NCBI GenBank assembly: GCA_022564995.1
Contig: JADFKK010000019.1
Coordinates: forward strand, 1 to 44,312
From: Planctomycetota bacterium
GTDB taxonomy: Bacteria > Planctomycetota > Planctomycetia > Pirellulales > JADFKK01
DNA length: 44,312 nt
Reading direction: 5' to 3'
The stretch's first letter is position 1. Each line of letters opens with the position of its first letter. Both the position numbers and the translations under genes were made by a program. Positions 34,401-42,711 of this stretch are shown piece after piece. The notes beneath the pieces are model-generated. The model made no database searches. It was not told where the DNA came from and worked only from the letters and a program-made list of their open reading frames with translations.

Positions 34401-35564
34401 ATGACGAATTCTCCGGCCAATGTGGTGATTCTCGGCTCGACCGGCAGCATCGGTCGTAGCGCTCTGGAGGTGATCCGAGCGTCGGGCGGAACGCTGCGGG
34501 CGGTGGCTTTGTCGGCCAACTCAAGCCTCGACGAGCTAGCTCAGCAAGCACGCGATTTCCAACCATCGCAGATCATCGCCACCGATGCCGAGCAGGCCGC
34601 CGCTCGCGATTGGTCGGATTTACCGAAGCATACGGAGTTACTGGTCGGCTCCGAGGGTATCGCCAGGGCCGTTTCCGAGCGTGAAGTGGATGTCGTGCTT
34701 TCGGCTATCGTCGGAAGTGCAGGGCTCGCGGGCACCTGGGCCGCCATTGAGGCCGGAAAACAGGTGGCTTTGGCCAACAAAGAGACCATGGTGACGGCCG
34801 GGCCGCTGATTGGTCCGCTGGCCGAGAAAAATGGGGCCAAGATTATCCCGGTCGACAGCGAACATAGTGCAGTGTTTCAGGCCTTGCAATCTGGCCAACC
34901 GCACGAGGTCCGCCGTATTGTGCTCACCGCCAGCGGGGGGCCGTTCCGAGACCGCGACGCCGAAAGCCTGGTGGGTGTGACGGTCGACGAGGCCCTGGCC
35001 CACCCAACTTGGGACATGGGGCCGAAAATTACCATCGATTCGGCCACCCTGATGAACAAGGCCCTGGAGATCATTGAGGCCCGTTGGCTGTTCGATCTGC
35101 GAGCCGACCAAATCGACGTGGTGATTCATCCGCAGTCGATCGTCCATTCGATGGTCGAATTCGTCGATGGCTCGGTAATCGCCCAAATGAGCCCTCCAGA
35201 CATGAAATTGCCGATACAATACGCCCTGACCTATCCGCATCGCCGGGCGTGTCCCGCCCAGCGGCTGGACCTCACCCGCGCGATTGATCTGCGATTTGAG
35301 CCGCCGGACCTGGACCGATTCGACGCCTTGCGGATAGGATTAGAGGTGGCCCGCGCCGGCGGAACGGCCGGAGCGGTCATCAACGCGGCTAACGAAGCGG
35401 CCGTGGCAGGCTTTTTGGCCGGGGATCTGGGCTTTGCCGAGATCGTCCCGGCCTGTCGAAGCATTTTAGAACATCACGATTTTGAACCGGCACCCACGCT
35501 CGAGCGTTTGTTACAGCTCGACCACTGGGCGCGACGGGAGGTTTCACGGTGGGTATGTACCTGA
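34401..35564 (+). CDS. dxr: 1-deoxy-D-xylulose 5-phosphate reductoisomerase
   Basis: 387 residues from ATG 34401. NADPH-binding GSTGSIG is at residues 12-18. LANKETMV, VDSEHSAVFQ, ASGGPF, HPTWDMGPKITIDSATLMNKALE and IHPQSIVHSMVEF are the diagnostic active-site blocks, with Asp and Glu metal ligands present. The enzyme converts DXP to MEP, the committed step of non-mevalonate isoprenoid synthesis. Its end overlaps the start of rseP by 16 bases, a common bacterial arrangement that implies cotranscription and translational coupling. Confidence 0.97.
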   Translation: MTNSPANVVILGSTGSIGRSALEVIRASGGTLRAVALSANSSLDELAQQARDFQPSQIIATDAEQAAARDWSDLPKHTELLVGSEGIARAVSEREVDVVLSAIVGSAGLAGTWAAIEAGKQVALANKETMVTAGPLIGPLAEKNGAKIIPVDSEHSAVFQALQSGQPHEVRRIVLTASGGPFRDRDAESLVGVTVDEALAHPTWDMGPKITIDSATLMNKALEIIEARWLFDLRADQIDVVIHPQSIVHSMVEFVDGSVIAQMSPPDMKLPIQYALTYPHRRACPAQRLDLTRAIDLRFEPPDLDRFDALRIGLEVARAGGTAGAVINAANEAAVAGFLAGDLGFAEIVPACRSILEHHDFEPAPTLERLLQLDHWARREVSRWVCT

Positions 35565-37855
35565 TTGCCCTGGATAGTTGGATCACCAACGGGTGGAATT
35601 GGCTGCTGATGGGTTTTTCCATCGGTCTGATTATTTTCGTCCACGAACTGGGCCACTTTCTGGTGGCCAAGGCCTGCGGCGTGAAGTGCGAGAAGTTTTA
35701 TCTGGGCTTCGACGTCTTCGGGCTGAAGATCGTCCACTTTCAATGGGGCGAGACGGAATACGGCATCGGCGCCCTGCCGCTGGGCGGATACGTCAAGATG
35801 CTCGGCCAAGATGACAACCCGGCCAACGCGGCCGAAGAAGCGGAGCGCACGAAGCTGAACAAAGCCCAATCCGACGCCACGGAAGAAGCCGCGGAAAAAC
35901 CTGCCTCGGCCGACGCCCAGTCGTCTTTGGCAGATTCCGGTAGCGGCGCATCGACCGCGGGCGAGAGCGACACAACATCCGACGACACAACCTCCGACGC
36001 AGTCACTTCCGACGACGAACTCAACCCCCGCAGCTACACGGCCAAAACCGTGCCCCAACGCATGGCGATCATTTCCGCCGGCGTGATTATGAACATCATC
36101 TTCGCCTTCGTCTTTGCCACGATCGCCTACGGAGTGTTTGGCGTTAGCTATATCCCCTGTCACGTCTCGGGCCTCGCCCCGGGCGGAGAAGCCTGGGTGA
36201 AGGACGTGCGAGCGGGTGGCGATATCCGTCAGTACGGTGAATTAGACGACCCCAGCACCATGGAGATGCGGAGGAACACGGTGCTCACCGACACGGAGAA
36301 TGGCGTGCCGGTGATTATCTACTACACCGACCGCCAGGGCGAAGTCGGTTCGCCGGTCGAGATGCGTCTTTACCCCGCCGTTTATGGCGATCTTCCACAG
36401 ATCGGCCTCAGGATGGGTTCCAGCACGACGGTCTTCGACGTGCTAGAGGGTTCGCCGGCCGAACTCGCGTCGGTGAAGTTCAAGAAGGGTGACAAGATCA
36501 TCTCGGTCAATGGGGAAACGGTGCTCGACTACGGACACCTGCACGAGTCGCTCGCTCGCGATCCGACGAAGCCGGTTACCATCGTCGTCGAGCGATCCAA
36601 AGAGGACGATTCCGACCGGAGCGAAGAAGTGACGATCGTGGTCGGTCCCAGGCCGATGAGGCGATTGGGCTTCGTGATGGAGATGGGCAAAATCGTCGCC
36701 GTCCAAGTCGGCTCGCCGGCCGCTTTGGCAATTCAACAGGGCACGCCGGACGCTGAGCAAGGTCTCAAGGCGGGTGACTTCATCGAAAAAATCAAGTTCG
36801 ACGTCCTGCCCGGCGAGCAGCTTGACGACATGAACAATGTCGACACGGGCGGCCCTCCCGGCGATCCGATGACGCTGCCCGAGCGATTGCGACGCAAAGG
36901 CGCCGGCAAGAGCGCCGACGATCGGGTGATTTTTCTCACGGTCAAGCGCGACGGCGAAACCTTGAACTTTCGAGCCCAGCTGCGTCCGACCACCGGTTAT
37001 CAATCGGCCTATCTGCCGTCGCACCCCGTCTCCGAAACGTCGCTGGGCATTGCCTACCGCGTTGTCAATCGTGTTGCCGGCGTGATCGACGGACGCGATT
37101 CGGAGCTGCAGAAGGGCGATGTCTTGGTGGAGGTTAAATTCGTTCCGGCCGACAAAGATCAGCATGACGACGAAAAGAAGCGGGGGAGTCTGCGGCCGTA
37201 CAAATTCGCGCAAAGTGAAGAGGATCTTTCCGACCCGAAAAAGATCGGCTGGCCCGTGTTCACACAGCGACTGCAAGCGGCGCTGGCCGACACCACGGTC
37301 GAACTGACGTTTAACCGCAAGGTCGGCGATAAAACCGAGTCTCATACGGTCACGATCTCACCCTATGAATCGGATCAGTGGTTTGTGCCTGAGCGGGGTC
37401 TTCTCATGGAACCGATCGAATTGCCCCGAGAAGTGTCGTCGTTGAGTGACGCCATGGCCTACGGTTTCGCAGAGACCATCGACGCACTAACGATGGTCTA
37501 TCGCACGCTGAAGAAGCTCTTTTCCGGTGGTCTTTCTCCCACGCACCTGGGCGGCATGGGCACCATTTTCGCCATCGCCGGTACCCATGCCGATCGGGGC
37601 ATGGCAGATCTGCTGCTCTTCATGACGCTGATCAGCGCCAATCTGGCCGTCATCAATTTTCTGCCGATCCCGGTGCTCGACGGCGGGCACATGGTCATTC
37701 TGGCCGCCGAGGCGATTCGCCGCAAACCGGTCAGCGAGAGAATCCTCATTCCGGTCACCTATGCCGGCTTGATTTTTATCCTCGGTCTGTTCTTGTTTGT
37801 AACGGTGCTCGACGTTGGCCGCGGATGGGAGTGGCTGCAAGAGGCGTTGAGTTGA
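35549..37855 (+). CDS. rseP: RseP-type site-2 intramembrane metalloprotease with PDZ domains
   Basis: 768 residues. GTG 35549 is preferred because GGGAGG lies seven bases upstream; ATG 35555 is the alternative. The zinc motif HELGH (residues 32-36) is in the first helix and NFLPIPVLDGGH near the C-terminus supplies the third ligand. Two or more PDZ-like domains lie in the central region (GSPAELASVKFKKGDKIISV is typical). An acidic, Ser/Thr/Asp-rich insert of ~70 residues (about 88-160) sits between the GYVKMLG motif and the second helix (MAIISAGVIMNIIFAFVFA). The protein cuts transmembrane anti-sigma factors or signal-peptide remnants in the family. It overlaps dxr. Confidence 0.94.
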   Translation: MGMYLIALDSWITNGWNWLLMGFSIGLIIFVHELGHFLVAKACGVKCEKFYLGFDVFGLKIVHFQWGETEYGIGALPLGGYVKMLGQDDNPANAAEEAERTKLNKAQSDATEEAAEKPASADAQSSLADSGSGASTAGESDTTSDDTTSDAVTSDDELNPRSYTAKTVPQRMAIISAGVIMNIIFAFVFATIAYGVFGVSYIPCHVSGLAPGGEAWVKDVRAGGDIRQYGELDDPSTMEMRRNTVLTDTENGVPVIIYYTDRQGEVGSPVEMRLYPAVYGDLPQIGLRMGSSTTVFDVLEGSPAELASVKFKKGDKIISVNGETVLDYGHLHESLARDPTKPVTIVVERSKEDDSDRSEEVTIVVGPRPMRRLGFVMEMGKIVAVQVGSPAALAIQQGTPDAEQGLKAGDFIEKIKFDVLPGEQLDDMNNVDTGGPPGDPMTLPERLRRKGAGKSADDRVIFLTVKRDGETLNFRAQLRPTTGYQSAYLPSHPVSETSLGIAYRVVNRVAGVIDGRDSELQKGDVLVEVKFVPADKDQHDDEKKRGSLRPYKFAQSEEDLSDPKKIGWPVFTQRLQAALADTTVELTFNRKVGDKTESHTVTISPYESDQWFVPERGLLMEPIELPREVSSLSDAMAYGFAETIDALTMVYRTLKKLFSGGLSPTHLGGMGTIFAIAGTHADRGMADLLLFMTLISANLAVINFLPIPVLDGGHMVILAAEAIRRKPVSERILIPVTYAGLIFILGLFLFVTVLDVGRGWEWLQEALS

Positions 37856-37888
37856 GCCGGCCGGCGGCTTGCCACACACGCTTTTTTC

Positions 37889-37917
37889 TTGACCGGGCCA
37901 TCACGCGGCGGTATCGT
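37889..37917 (+). promoter_or_regulatory. Candidate promoter of the PEP-CTERM gene
   Basis: TTGACC (37889-37894), a 17-base spacer and TATCGT (37912-37917), 25 bases before the ATG. It is independent of the shared LEPR promoter element. Confidence 0.35.
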
Positions 37918-37941
37918 GACCACTGAAAGGTCACGTCAATC

Positions 37942-39210
37942 ATGATGTCTTATCGAACCATCGCGGTGCTCGTTCTTCCTGGCGCCCTGCTTCTCGCGGG
38001 CGGTGCCCGCGCCGAAACGCGGATCTTGTTCATTTCCGATCGAGAAACGGCCAACAGCACATATGAGCTGTATACGATGCGGCCCGACGGATCGGATTTG
38101 ACGAGGATCACCAACAACGGGGCCTCTGAGTGGGCTCCCGCGCTGGCTCCGGACAACCACCGCATCGCCTACGTCGATCCGAATGTTGCCGGCGACAACC
38201 TGTTCATTACCGATCTCGACGGGGCTGCGCCTCTGGCCGTGGGCGGCGACAGCGGCAAGGCCCTGTCGGTCCAATGGGGCGACGACGATACGCTGTACTT
38301 TCTGCGAGAAACAGGCAGCAGCGGCAGCCGATCTGACTTCCAACTATGGCGAATCAACACCGACGGCAGCCAGGCCCAGCAGGTCTACGACACCACGTAT
38401 CGCGTCTTCAAGACCGGCAACGACAGCTTCTCGATCGATCGGCAGAACGAGCGAGTTTGGTTCACGGCCAAAGAATCCTTCGCTAGCCGCCCGGTGCTCA
38501 TTCAAAGCGGCCCGCTCGCGGCGAGGAGCCCCGATTCGATTTTCGACGCAGCCCCCAGTTTCGTTGACCACTACGACGTGGCGCCCTCGCCCGATGGCAC
38601 GCGGATCGCCTACACGGCCGATTTTGGCGAGGGCAGCCATGCTCTTTACGTCCGCGACTCGACCGGCGAGGCGTCGACGCAGACGCTGTTGAGCAATGTC
38701 TACGTCGGTGATCCCGACTGGGATCCGACTGGCGAGTGGCTGGCCTTTACCCGCACGGGAAGTTCCACGTTCGGCGCCCGTCCATATATCGGCGACATCT
38801 GGCGAGTCGACGCCGATGGTTTGAACATTACGAACCTCACCGCCGGCACGGTCGTCTCCGGCGGGGCGGCGCACGCCAATGTTTTCGAGTTCGAGTCGAC
38901 GCCCCTGCTGCTGAGCGACCTGACCGGCGACGGATTCGTTGCGTTTGAGGACTTGACCGTGTTGCTGGCCGCTTGGAATACGATGGTCTCCGCCGCCGAG
39001 GGCAATCTCGTCGACCCGGAGGGCACCGTGGTCAACTTTGAGGATCTCACCGTGCTACTCTCGGAATGGACCGGCCCCGCGCCGGGAGCCGGTCCGGCTG
39101 CCGCGGAGGGCGCCGCCAACGCCGTTCCCGAGCCTTCAGCGTTGCTCTTGGCGCTAACGTCGCTGTGTTCTCTGGCACTGGCGTGGCGTCCGCGACGCCG
39201 CTACGGCTAA
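37942..39210 (+). CDS. TolB-like beta-propeller protein with dockerin-like module and PEP-CTERM anchor
   Basis: 422 residues; ATG 37942 (or 37945) with GAAAGG upstream. After a signal peptide (IAVLVLPGALLLAGGARA) come WD40/PD40-type propeller repeats: ELYTMRPDGSDLTRIT, NLFITDLDG, QLWRINTDGSQ, SPDGTRIAYTAD and DIWRVDADGLNITNLT. The dockerin-like module DLTGDGFVAFEDLTVLLAAW to WTGPAP lies at about residues 327-381. The end is AVPEPS, a hydrophobic helix and RPRRR, a PEP-CTERM signal processed by exosortase. The first calcium loop has Ala in place of an acidic residue (GFVAFED against GFVDFQD in the others). A surface-anchored binding role is likely. Confidence 0.88.
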   Translation: MMSYRTIAVLVLPGALLLAGGARAETRILFISDRETANSTYELYTMRPDGSDLTRITNNGASEWAPALAPDNHRIAYVDPNVAGDNLFITDLDGAAPLAVGGDSGKALSVQWGDDDTLYFLRETGSSGSRSDFQLWRINTDGSQAQQVYDTTYRVFKTGNDSFSIDRQNERVWFTAKESFASRPVLIQSGPLAARSPDSIFDAAPSFVDHYDVAPSPDGTRIAYTADFGEGSHALYVRDSTGEASTQTLLSNVYVGDPDWDPTGEWLAFTRTGSSTFGARPYIGDIWRVDADGLNITNLTAGTVVSGGAAHANVFEFESTPLLLSDLTGDGFVAFEDLTVLLAAWNTMVSAAEGNLVDPEGTVVNFEDLTVLLSEWTGPAPGAGPAAAEGAANAVPEPSALLLALTSLCSLALAWRPRRRYG

Positions 39211-39223
39211 GGCGAGCGCAATC

Positions 39224-39297
39224 ATCAGCCGCGGGGCGTTAGCCCCCGGTTATCGCCGCGATCTGAACTAACCGAGGGCTAACGCCCTGCGGCTGAT
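39224..39297. repeat. Inverted repeat, ATCAGCCGCGGGGCGTTAGC family (copy 3)
   Basis: Arms at 39224-39252 and 39269-39297 match copy 1 (30642-30708) closely, with two differences in the right arm and a 16-base loop. It lies between two codirectional genes. Confidence 0.93.
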
Positions 39298-39436
39298 TGG
39301 TGAATTCCGCACACCTTCACCAGCCGGCGGCACGCTTGACATCGCACGCCTTAGCCACGATATTGCGTTTGGAACGGGCGCGATCTGACGAGCTTCCCGT
39401 CCCGAACATATCATCCCGACCGTGGAGAGCCTCGCC

Positions 39437-40312
39437 TTGAAAGACTTTGAATACGCCGCCGCCACATCCGTCGACGAGGCCGTGAGCCTGTTGGCCGCTC
39501 GCGGCGACCGGGCCGTCGTGCTGGCCGGCGGAACCGATATTCTGGTGCAGCTTCGCGAGACCGACCTCGAGGCCGATCTGGTCGTCGACGTGAAAAAGAT
39601 TCCCGAGTTGATGCAGTTGGAATACAGCGCCTCCTCGGGGCTCAAACTCGGCGCCGCGGTGCCCTGCTGCGAACTCTACGACAACGCCGAGATTGCCGCG
39701 GCCTATCCCGGGCTGATCGATGCGGCCCGGATCATCGGCGGCTGGCAGATTCAGAGCCGAGCTTGCGTTGGCGGGAACCTGTGTAACTCCTCGCCGGCCG
39801 CCGACTGCATCCCGCCGCTGATCGCTTACCACGTCACCTGCCAGGTCGCAGGGCCAGAGGGGCAGCGAACGGTGCCGGTGGCCGAATTCTGCACGGCTCC
39901 CGGCAAGAACGTGCTCGAGCGCGGCGAGTTGCTCGTGACGCTCCAGTTCCCGCCGGTCACTCCGCACAGCAGCGCCGCCTACGAACGCTTCATTCCCCGC
40001 AACGAAATGGACATCGCCGTCGTCGGCGCCGGCTCCTGGGTGCGACTGAACAACGCGGGCGACACTATCGAAGAGGCCCGCATCGCATTGGCGGCCGTGG
40101 CCCCGACGCCCGTGTTCGCCGCAGAAGCCAGCAGTTGGCTCGCCGGCCAACCGGCCAACGAAGCCAGCTACGCCGCCGCCGGCGAGTTAGCCAAAAAAGT
40201 CGCCACCCCCATCAGCGACATGCGCGGCACGGCCGAATACCGCACGCACTTAGTCGGAGTGCTCACTAAGCGCACCCTAGCCACGGCGGTTGATCGTGCG
40301 CGCGGCGGTTAA
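39437..40312 (+). CDS. FAD-binding subunit of the xanthine dehydrogenase / CO dehydrogenase family (CoxM-like)
   Basis: 291 residues from TTG 39437, chosen because GGAG precedes it at the right spacing and KDFEYAAATSVDEA is the usual start; GTG 39422 is the alternative. FAD pyrophosphate-binding motifs are VVLAGGTDILVQLR and ACVGGNLCNSSPAADCI. The C-terminal CO-dehydrogenase flavoprotein domain follows. In the family this subunit passes electrons from the molybdenum and [2Fe-2S] subunits to an acceptor. Those partner genes are not adjacent: upstream is the PEP-CTERM gene and downstream a convergent toxin gene whose stop overlaps this one (TTAA at 40309-40312). Confidence 0.9.
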   Translation: MKDFEYAAATSVDEAVSLLAARGDRAVVLAGGTDILVQLRETDLEADLVVDVKKIPELMQLEYSASSGLKLGAAVPCCELYDNAEIAAAYPGLIDAARIIGGWQIQSRACVGGNLCNSSPAADCIPPLIAYHVTCQVAGPEGQRTVPVAEFCTAPGKNVLERGELLVTLQFPPVTPHSSAAYERFIPRNEMDIAVVGAGSWVRLNNAGDTIEEARIALAAVAPTPVFAAEASSWLAGQPANEASYAAAGELAKKVATPISDMRGTAEYRTHLVGVLTKRTLATAVDRARGG

Positions 40313-40701
40313 TCGAACGGTGTGGTGTTACCGCGAAAGAACTCAGCGATCGTCGATTTGCTGGCCTCGCCTCGGGCCACGGACCATACCAATTCTTCGT
40401 AGTCCGCTTCGCTGGCCGACAGACGCAGGCCGTTCAACGCCAGAAACACATCAGCGGCGACCGCTCCCACCCGCTTGTTGCCGTCGATGAAGGGATGGTT
40501 TTGGGTGATGTGAAACAAGTAAGCGGCGGCCATTTCCCAAAGGTCGGAATGAAGATACTGGTCGCCGAACGTCGCGGCCGGCATCGAGGCAGCCGACTGT
40601 AACAGCCGAAAGTCACGGACGCCAGGCGTGCCGCCGTAACGCTCGACTTGGTCCCGGTGAATCGCGACCAACTCGTCCAGGCCAAGAAAGTCAGGTTCCA
40701 C
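40309..40701 (-). CDS. doc: Death-on-curing (Doc) family toxin, Fic fold
   Basis: 130 residues from GTG 40701, with GGAG from the end of the antitoxin gene as ribosome binding site. The active motif is HPFIDGNKR, which lacks the second Arg of full Fic AMP-transferases, as in Doc kinases that inactivate EF-Tu by phosphorylation. Length and the FLALNGLRL segment fit the family. It starts four bases after the antitoxin stop, so the two are translationally coupled. Confidence 0.9.
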   Translation of the reverse strand: MEPDFLGLDELVAIHRDQVERYGGTPGVRDFRLLQSAASMPAATFGDQYLHSDLWEMAAAYLFHITQNHPFIDGNKRVGAVAADVFLALNGLRLSASEADYEELVWSVARGEASKSTIAEFFRGNTTPFD

Positions 40702-40705
40702 CGGA

Positions 40706-40933
40706 TCACTCCGCCAACCGCTTCAGCGCGCCGCCGTAGCGCTCGTTGCTGGAAGCCAGAGCCTTTTCAAACCGCTTGCGACGTTGCTCATCACGAACCG
40801 GGGCGATCACCAGCGACTCTCCGTCGGTAGAAATTTCGAGCGAAGTGTTCTCGTCGATCCCCAACAACTCGAGAATCGGCCGTTCGATCACGAGCGCCAA
40901 GCTGTTTCCATGTTTGCACAATTTCTTGATCAT
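40706..40933 (-). CDS. AbrB/MazE-type antitoxin of the Doc toxin
   Basis: 75 residues from ATG 40933; in-frame codons to 40987 are not used. MIKKLCKHGNSLALVIERPILELLGID is a swapped-hairpin AbrB DNA-binding domain. The C-terminal ~30 residues (RRKRFEKALASSNERYGGAL) are the helical toxin-binding part. It should repress its own operon and neutralise Doc. Antitoxin-first order is typical. Confidence 0.88.
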   Translation of the reverse strand: MIKKLCKHGNSLALVIERPILELLGIDENTSLEISTDGESLVIAPVRDEQRRKRFEKALASSNERYGGALKRLAE

Positions 40934-41017
40934 TGGATCGGCCCACAGGGACTTCGGATCAATCAGCACGGTATACCATTGTAGCACCGTTGGTGTAACG
41001 TGTAAAATGAACCCTGC

Positions 41018-41320
41018 TTACTGTTTCGGTTCATCGTTCCGCACCACAAGAACAACGAACATCACGACAAAGTTTAATGCAAGTACCGCGGATGAGATGA
41101 CGCTCTTTAGACGGTACGTGTCCAACTGTGCCTGCATTGCCTTCGTGGCGGTCAACTGAACCCGCAGGGCAACGATCTCTTTGAATGCATCCTCCGGCGT
41201 AGCGCTCTGTGGGACCGCCACCGCCAGAATGTCGACGGCAGGCATCGGCTCTTGTGTCGCATACAACCAGCAAAGGGTCGTAGCGTTCAGAACAGCGATT
41301 GTGAATATCAGATACTTCAC
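41018..41320 (-). CDS. Small membrane protein, two helices, unknown
   Basis: 100 residues from GTG 41320, preceded by AGGAGAG at good spacing. A longer in-frame reading to 41398 lacks a ribosome binding site. A hydrophobic N-terminus (YLIFTIAVLNATTLCWLYA), a middle with coiled-coil tendency (EIVALRVQLTATKAMQAQL) and a second helix (ISSAVLALNFVVMFVVLVV) precede a short charged tail. No family recognised. Confidence 0.6.
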   Translation of the reverse strand: MKYLIFTIAVLNATTLCWLYATQEPMPAVDILAVAVPQSATPEDAFKEIVALRVQLTATKAMQAQLDTYRLKSVISSAVLALNFVVMFVVLVVRNDEPKQ

Positions 41321-41583
41321 GTCATCTCTCCTGAAGATGGACCTGGAATTCCAAGTGCGAGGCAATGGCGCTACCGAGACTCGCTTGGTACGGACCATCT
41401 ATCAGTGAATTCTATGCTCAATCAGGGGGAGAATCAACGCTACCGATCGCTGCTGCCCCCGTGCAGAAGAAAGGAACTGTTCAAGAAAGGTCCGCGAACT
41501 GGACCGCGGCGAAACCCCCGCCTCCCGGCGAGGGCTAGGGAGGGTTTTGGAGGACACGCGCACCCTATTTACTGCCCCACAAT
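41321..41583. other. Gap without recognised gene
   Basis: 263 bases between the small membrane protein and the LuxR-type gene. It has a GC-rich imperfect stem near 41505-41535 but no gene or repeat family seen elsewhere in the window. Confidence 0.5.
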
Positions 41584-42084
41584 CTACCGAAACCCGCCAC
41601 CCGCTTCCATTCCCACCGCGGCCAGCAGTAAACCTTCGGGGCGGGTGACGCCGAGCTTGTCGCGCATCTTTTTTAGGTGCGAGCGGATGGTCGACTCGCG
41701 GGTGCCGAGCAGACGGGAAATCTCGGCGTTCGAGGCGCCGCCGGCCACCAGCGAAAGCACGTCCTTTTCGCGCGGGCTAAGCGTGTGGGTGAAGACGCGG
41801 ACCATGCGGCAGATCACCAAGTCCGATCCGGTCGGGTCGAGCCAGGCCTCGAAGTCGAATGCCCGCTCGCCGATGCGCAGCGCCGCTGGAACCGCTTCCT
41901 GAGGCCGGCGGAACATGCAGGCCTCAATGAACGCCTCGCGCAGTCGCGCTTTGCCCTTCTCTTCCCAGCAAAGCTCCCAGGGGTGCCGGTCGACAAACGC
42001 CTTGAGGTTCGGGCTGTACAGGCAGGTGCCGTCGCGGGCAACGACCAAAACAAGGTAACCGGCGGCGTGGGCGTTGTTTCGCAT
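41584..42084 (-). CDS. LuxR-family HTH transcriptional regulator with N-terminal PAS-like domain
   Basis: 166 residues from ATG 42084, with GGAG six bases before it; a GTG 12 bases upstream is possible. Residues ~1-100 look like a compact PAS-type sensor (YLVLVVARDGTCLYSPNL). Residues ~105-160 are the GerE/LuxR helix-turn-helix: LSPREKDVLSLVAGGASNAEISRLL then STIRSHLKKMRDKLGV. No receiver domain is present. It is divergent from the 79-residue gene. A small palindrome ACATG-A-CATGT at 42194-42204 in the shared upstream region could be an operator, but it is short. Confidence 0.88.
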   Translation of the reverse strand: MRNNAHAAGYLVLVVARDGTCLYSPNLKAFVDRHPWELCWEEKGKARLREAFIEACMFRRPQEAVPAALRIGERAFDFEAWLDPTGSDLVICRMVRVFTHTLSPREKDVLSLVAGGASNAEISRLLGTRESTIRSHLKKMRDKLGVTRPEGLLLAAVGMEAGGGFR

Positions 42085-42252
42085 GGGAATCTCCACGGAC
42101 GTGCGCGATTTTTCGCGAAAAAGGCGGCATCAGTAGACAAATGTGAATTTTCATCAGGGTCCAGATGGACGAAAATGCGGTCGTCATTCTATCACATGAC
42201 ATGTATGCGTGTACAGTAGACCTGTCGGGATTTTCGGAACATGAATGACGTG

Positions 42253-42320
42253 GGGCAGGTTTCCTAACCTGCCAACCTGCCAACGACAAGCACTTTCTTG
42301 GCAGGTTGGGAAACCTGCCC
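42253..42320. repeat. Double-hairpin palindrome, GCAGGTTTCCTAACCTGC family (copy 3)
   Basis: Arms at 42253-42273 and 42300-42320 with one mismatch, around a 26-base spacer that includes a partial extra CCAACCTGCC. It lies between the LuxR-type gene and the 79-residue gene. Confidence 0.9.
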
Positions 42321-42368
42321 CACGACGCTTGTTGCCGGAAAATCAAACCGGAAAGCGAGTCAACCGCG

Positions 42369-42608
42369 ATGAGCGACGAAAAACAAGAACCGACTCCGAC
42401 TCCTCCCGGCCAGCTATCGGGCCAGGATCTCGACGCCGCCGTGCTGCGATCGCTGCTGTTACTGTCCGCCGGAGATTCGCAGGAATTCCGCGAGTACCGT
42501 CTGCCGCCCGAGGAAATCCTCGCTTGGATCAAGGGTGCCGACCGGCGAGAACTCAACGGTCTGTTGATAACTGCCTTGGGGCAGTGGCACGCTAGCAGCG
42601 GACGTTGA
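42369..42608 (+). CDS. 79-residue acidic protein, function unknown
   Basis: From ATG 42369, which avoids codons that translate the upstream palindrome. The N-terminus is disordered and Pro/Thr-rich (EKQEPTPTPPGQ). The rest is a predicted three-helix segment (LDAAVLRSLLLLSAGDSQEF, PPEEILAWIKGADRRELNGLLITAL). No signal peptide or known motif is present. It is codirectional with the next gene, 103 bases away. Confidence 0.55.
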   Translation: MSDEKQEPTPTPPGQLSGQDLDAAVLRSLLLLSAGDSQEFREYRLPPEEILAWIKGADRRELNGLLITALGQWHASSGR

Positions 42609-42711
42609 TCTTGCCGGGGAGAATCGATACGACGTACATTAGCGACTTGCTAACGCATTTCGCCTGCCCCAGGCTGGCTCAGCGCAGGGGTGTTCACACG
42701 GAGGTTACGAC

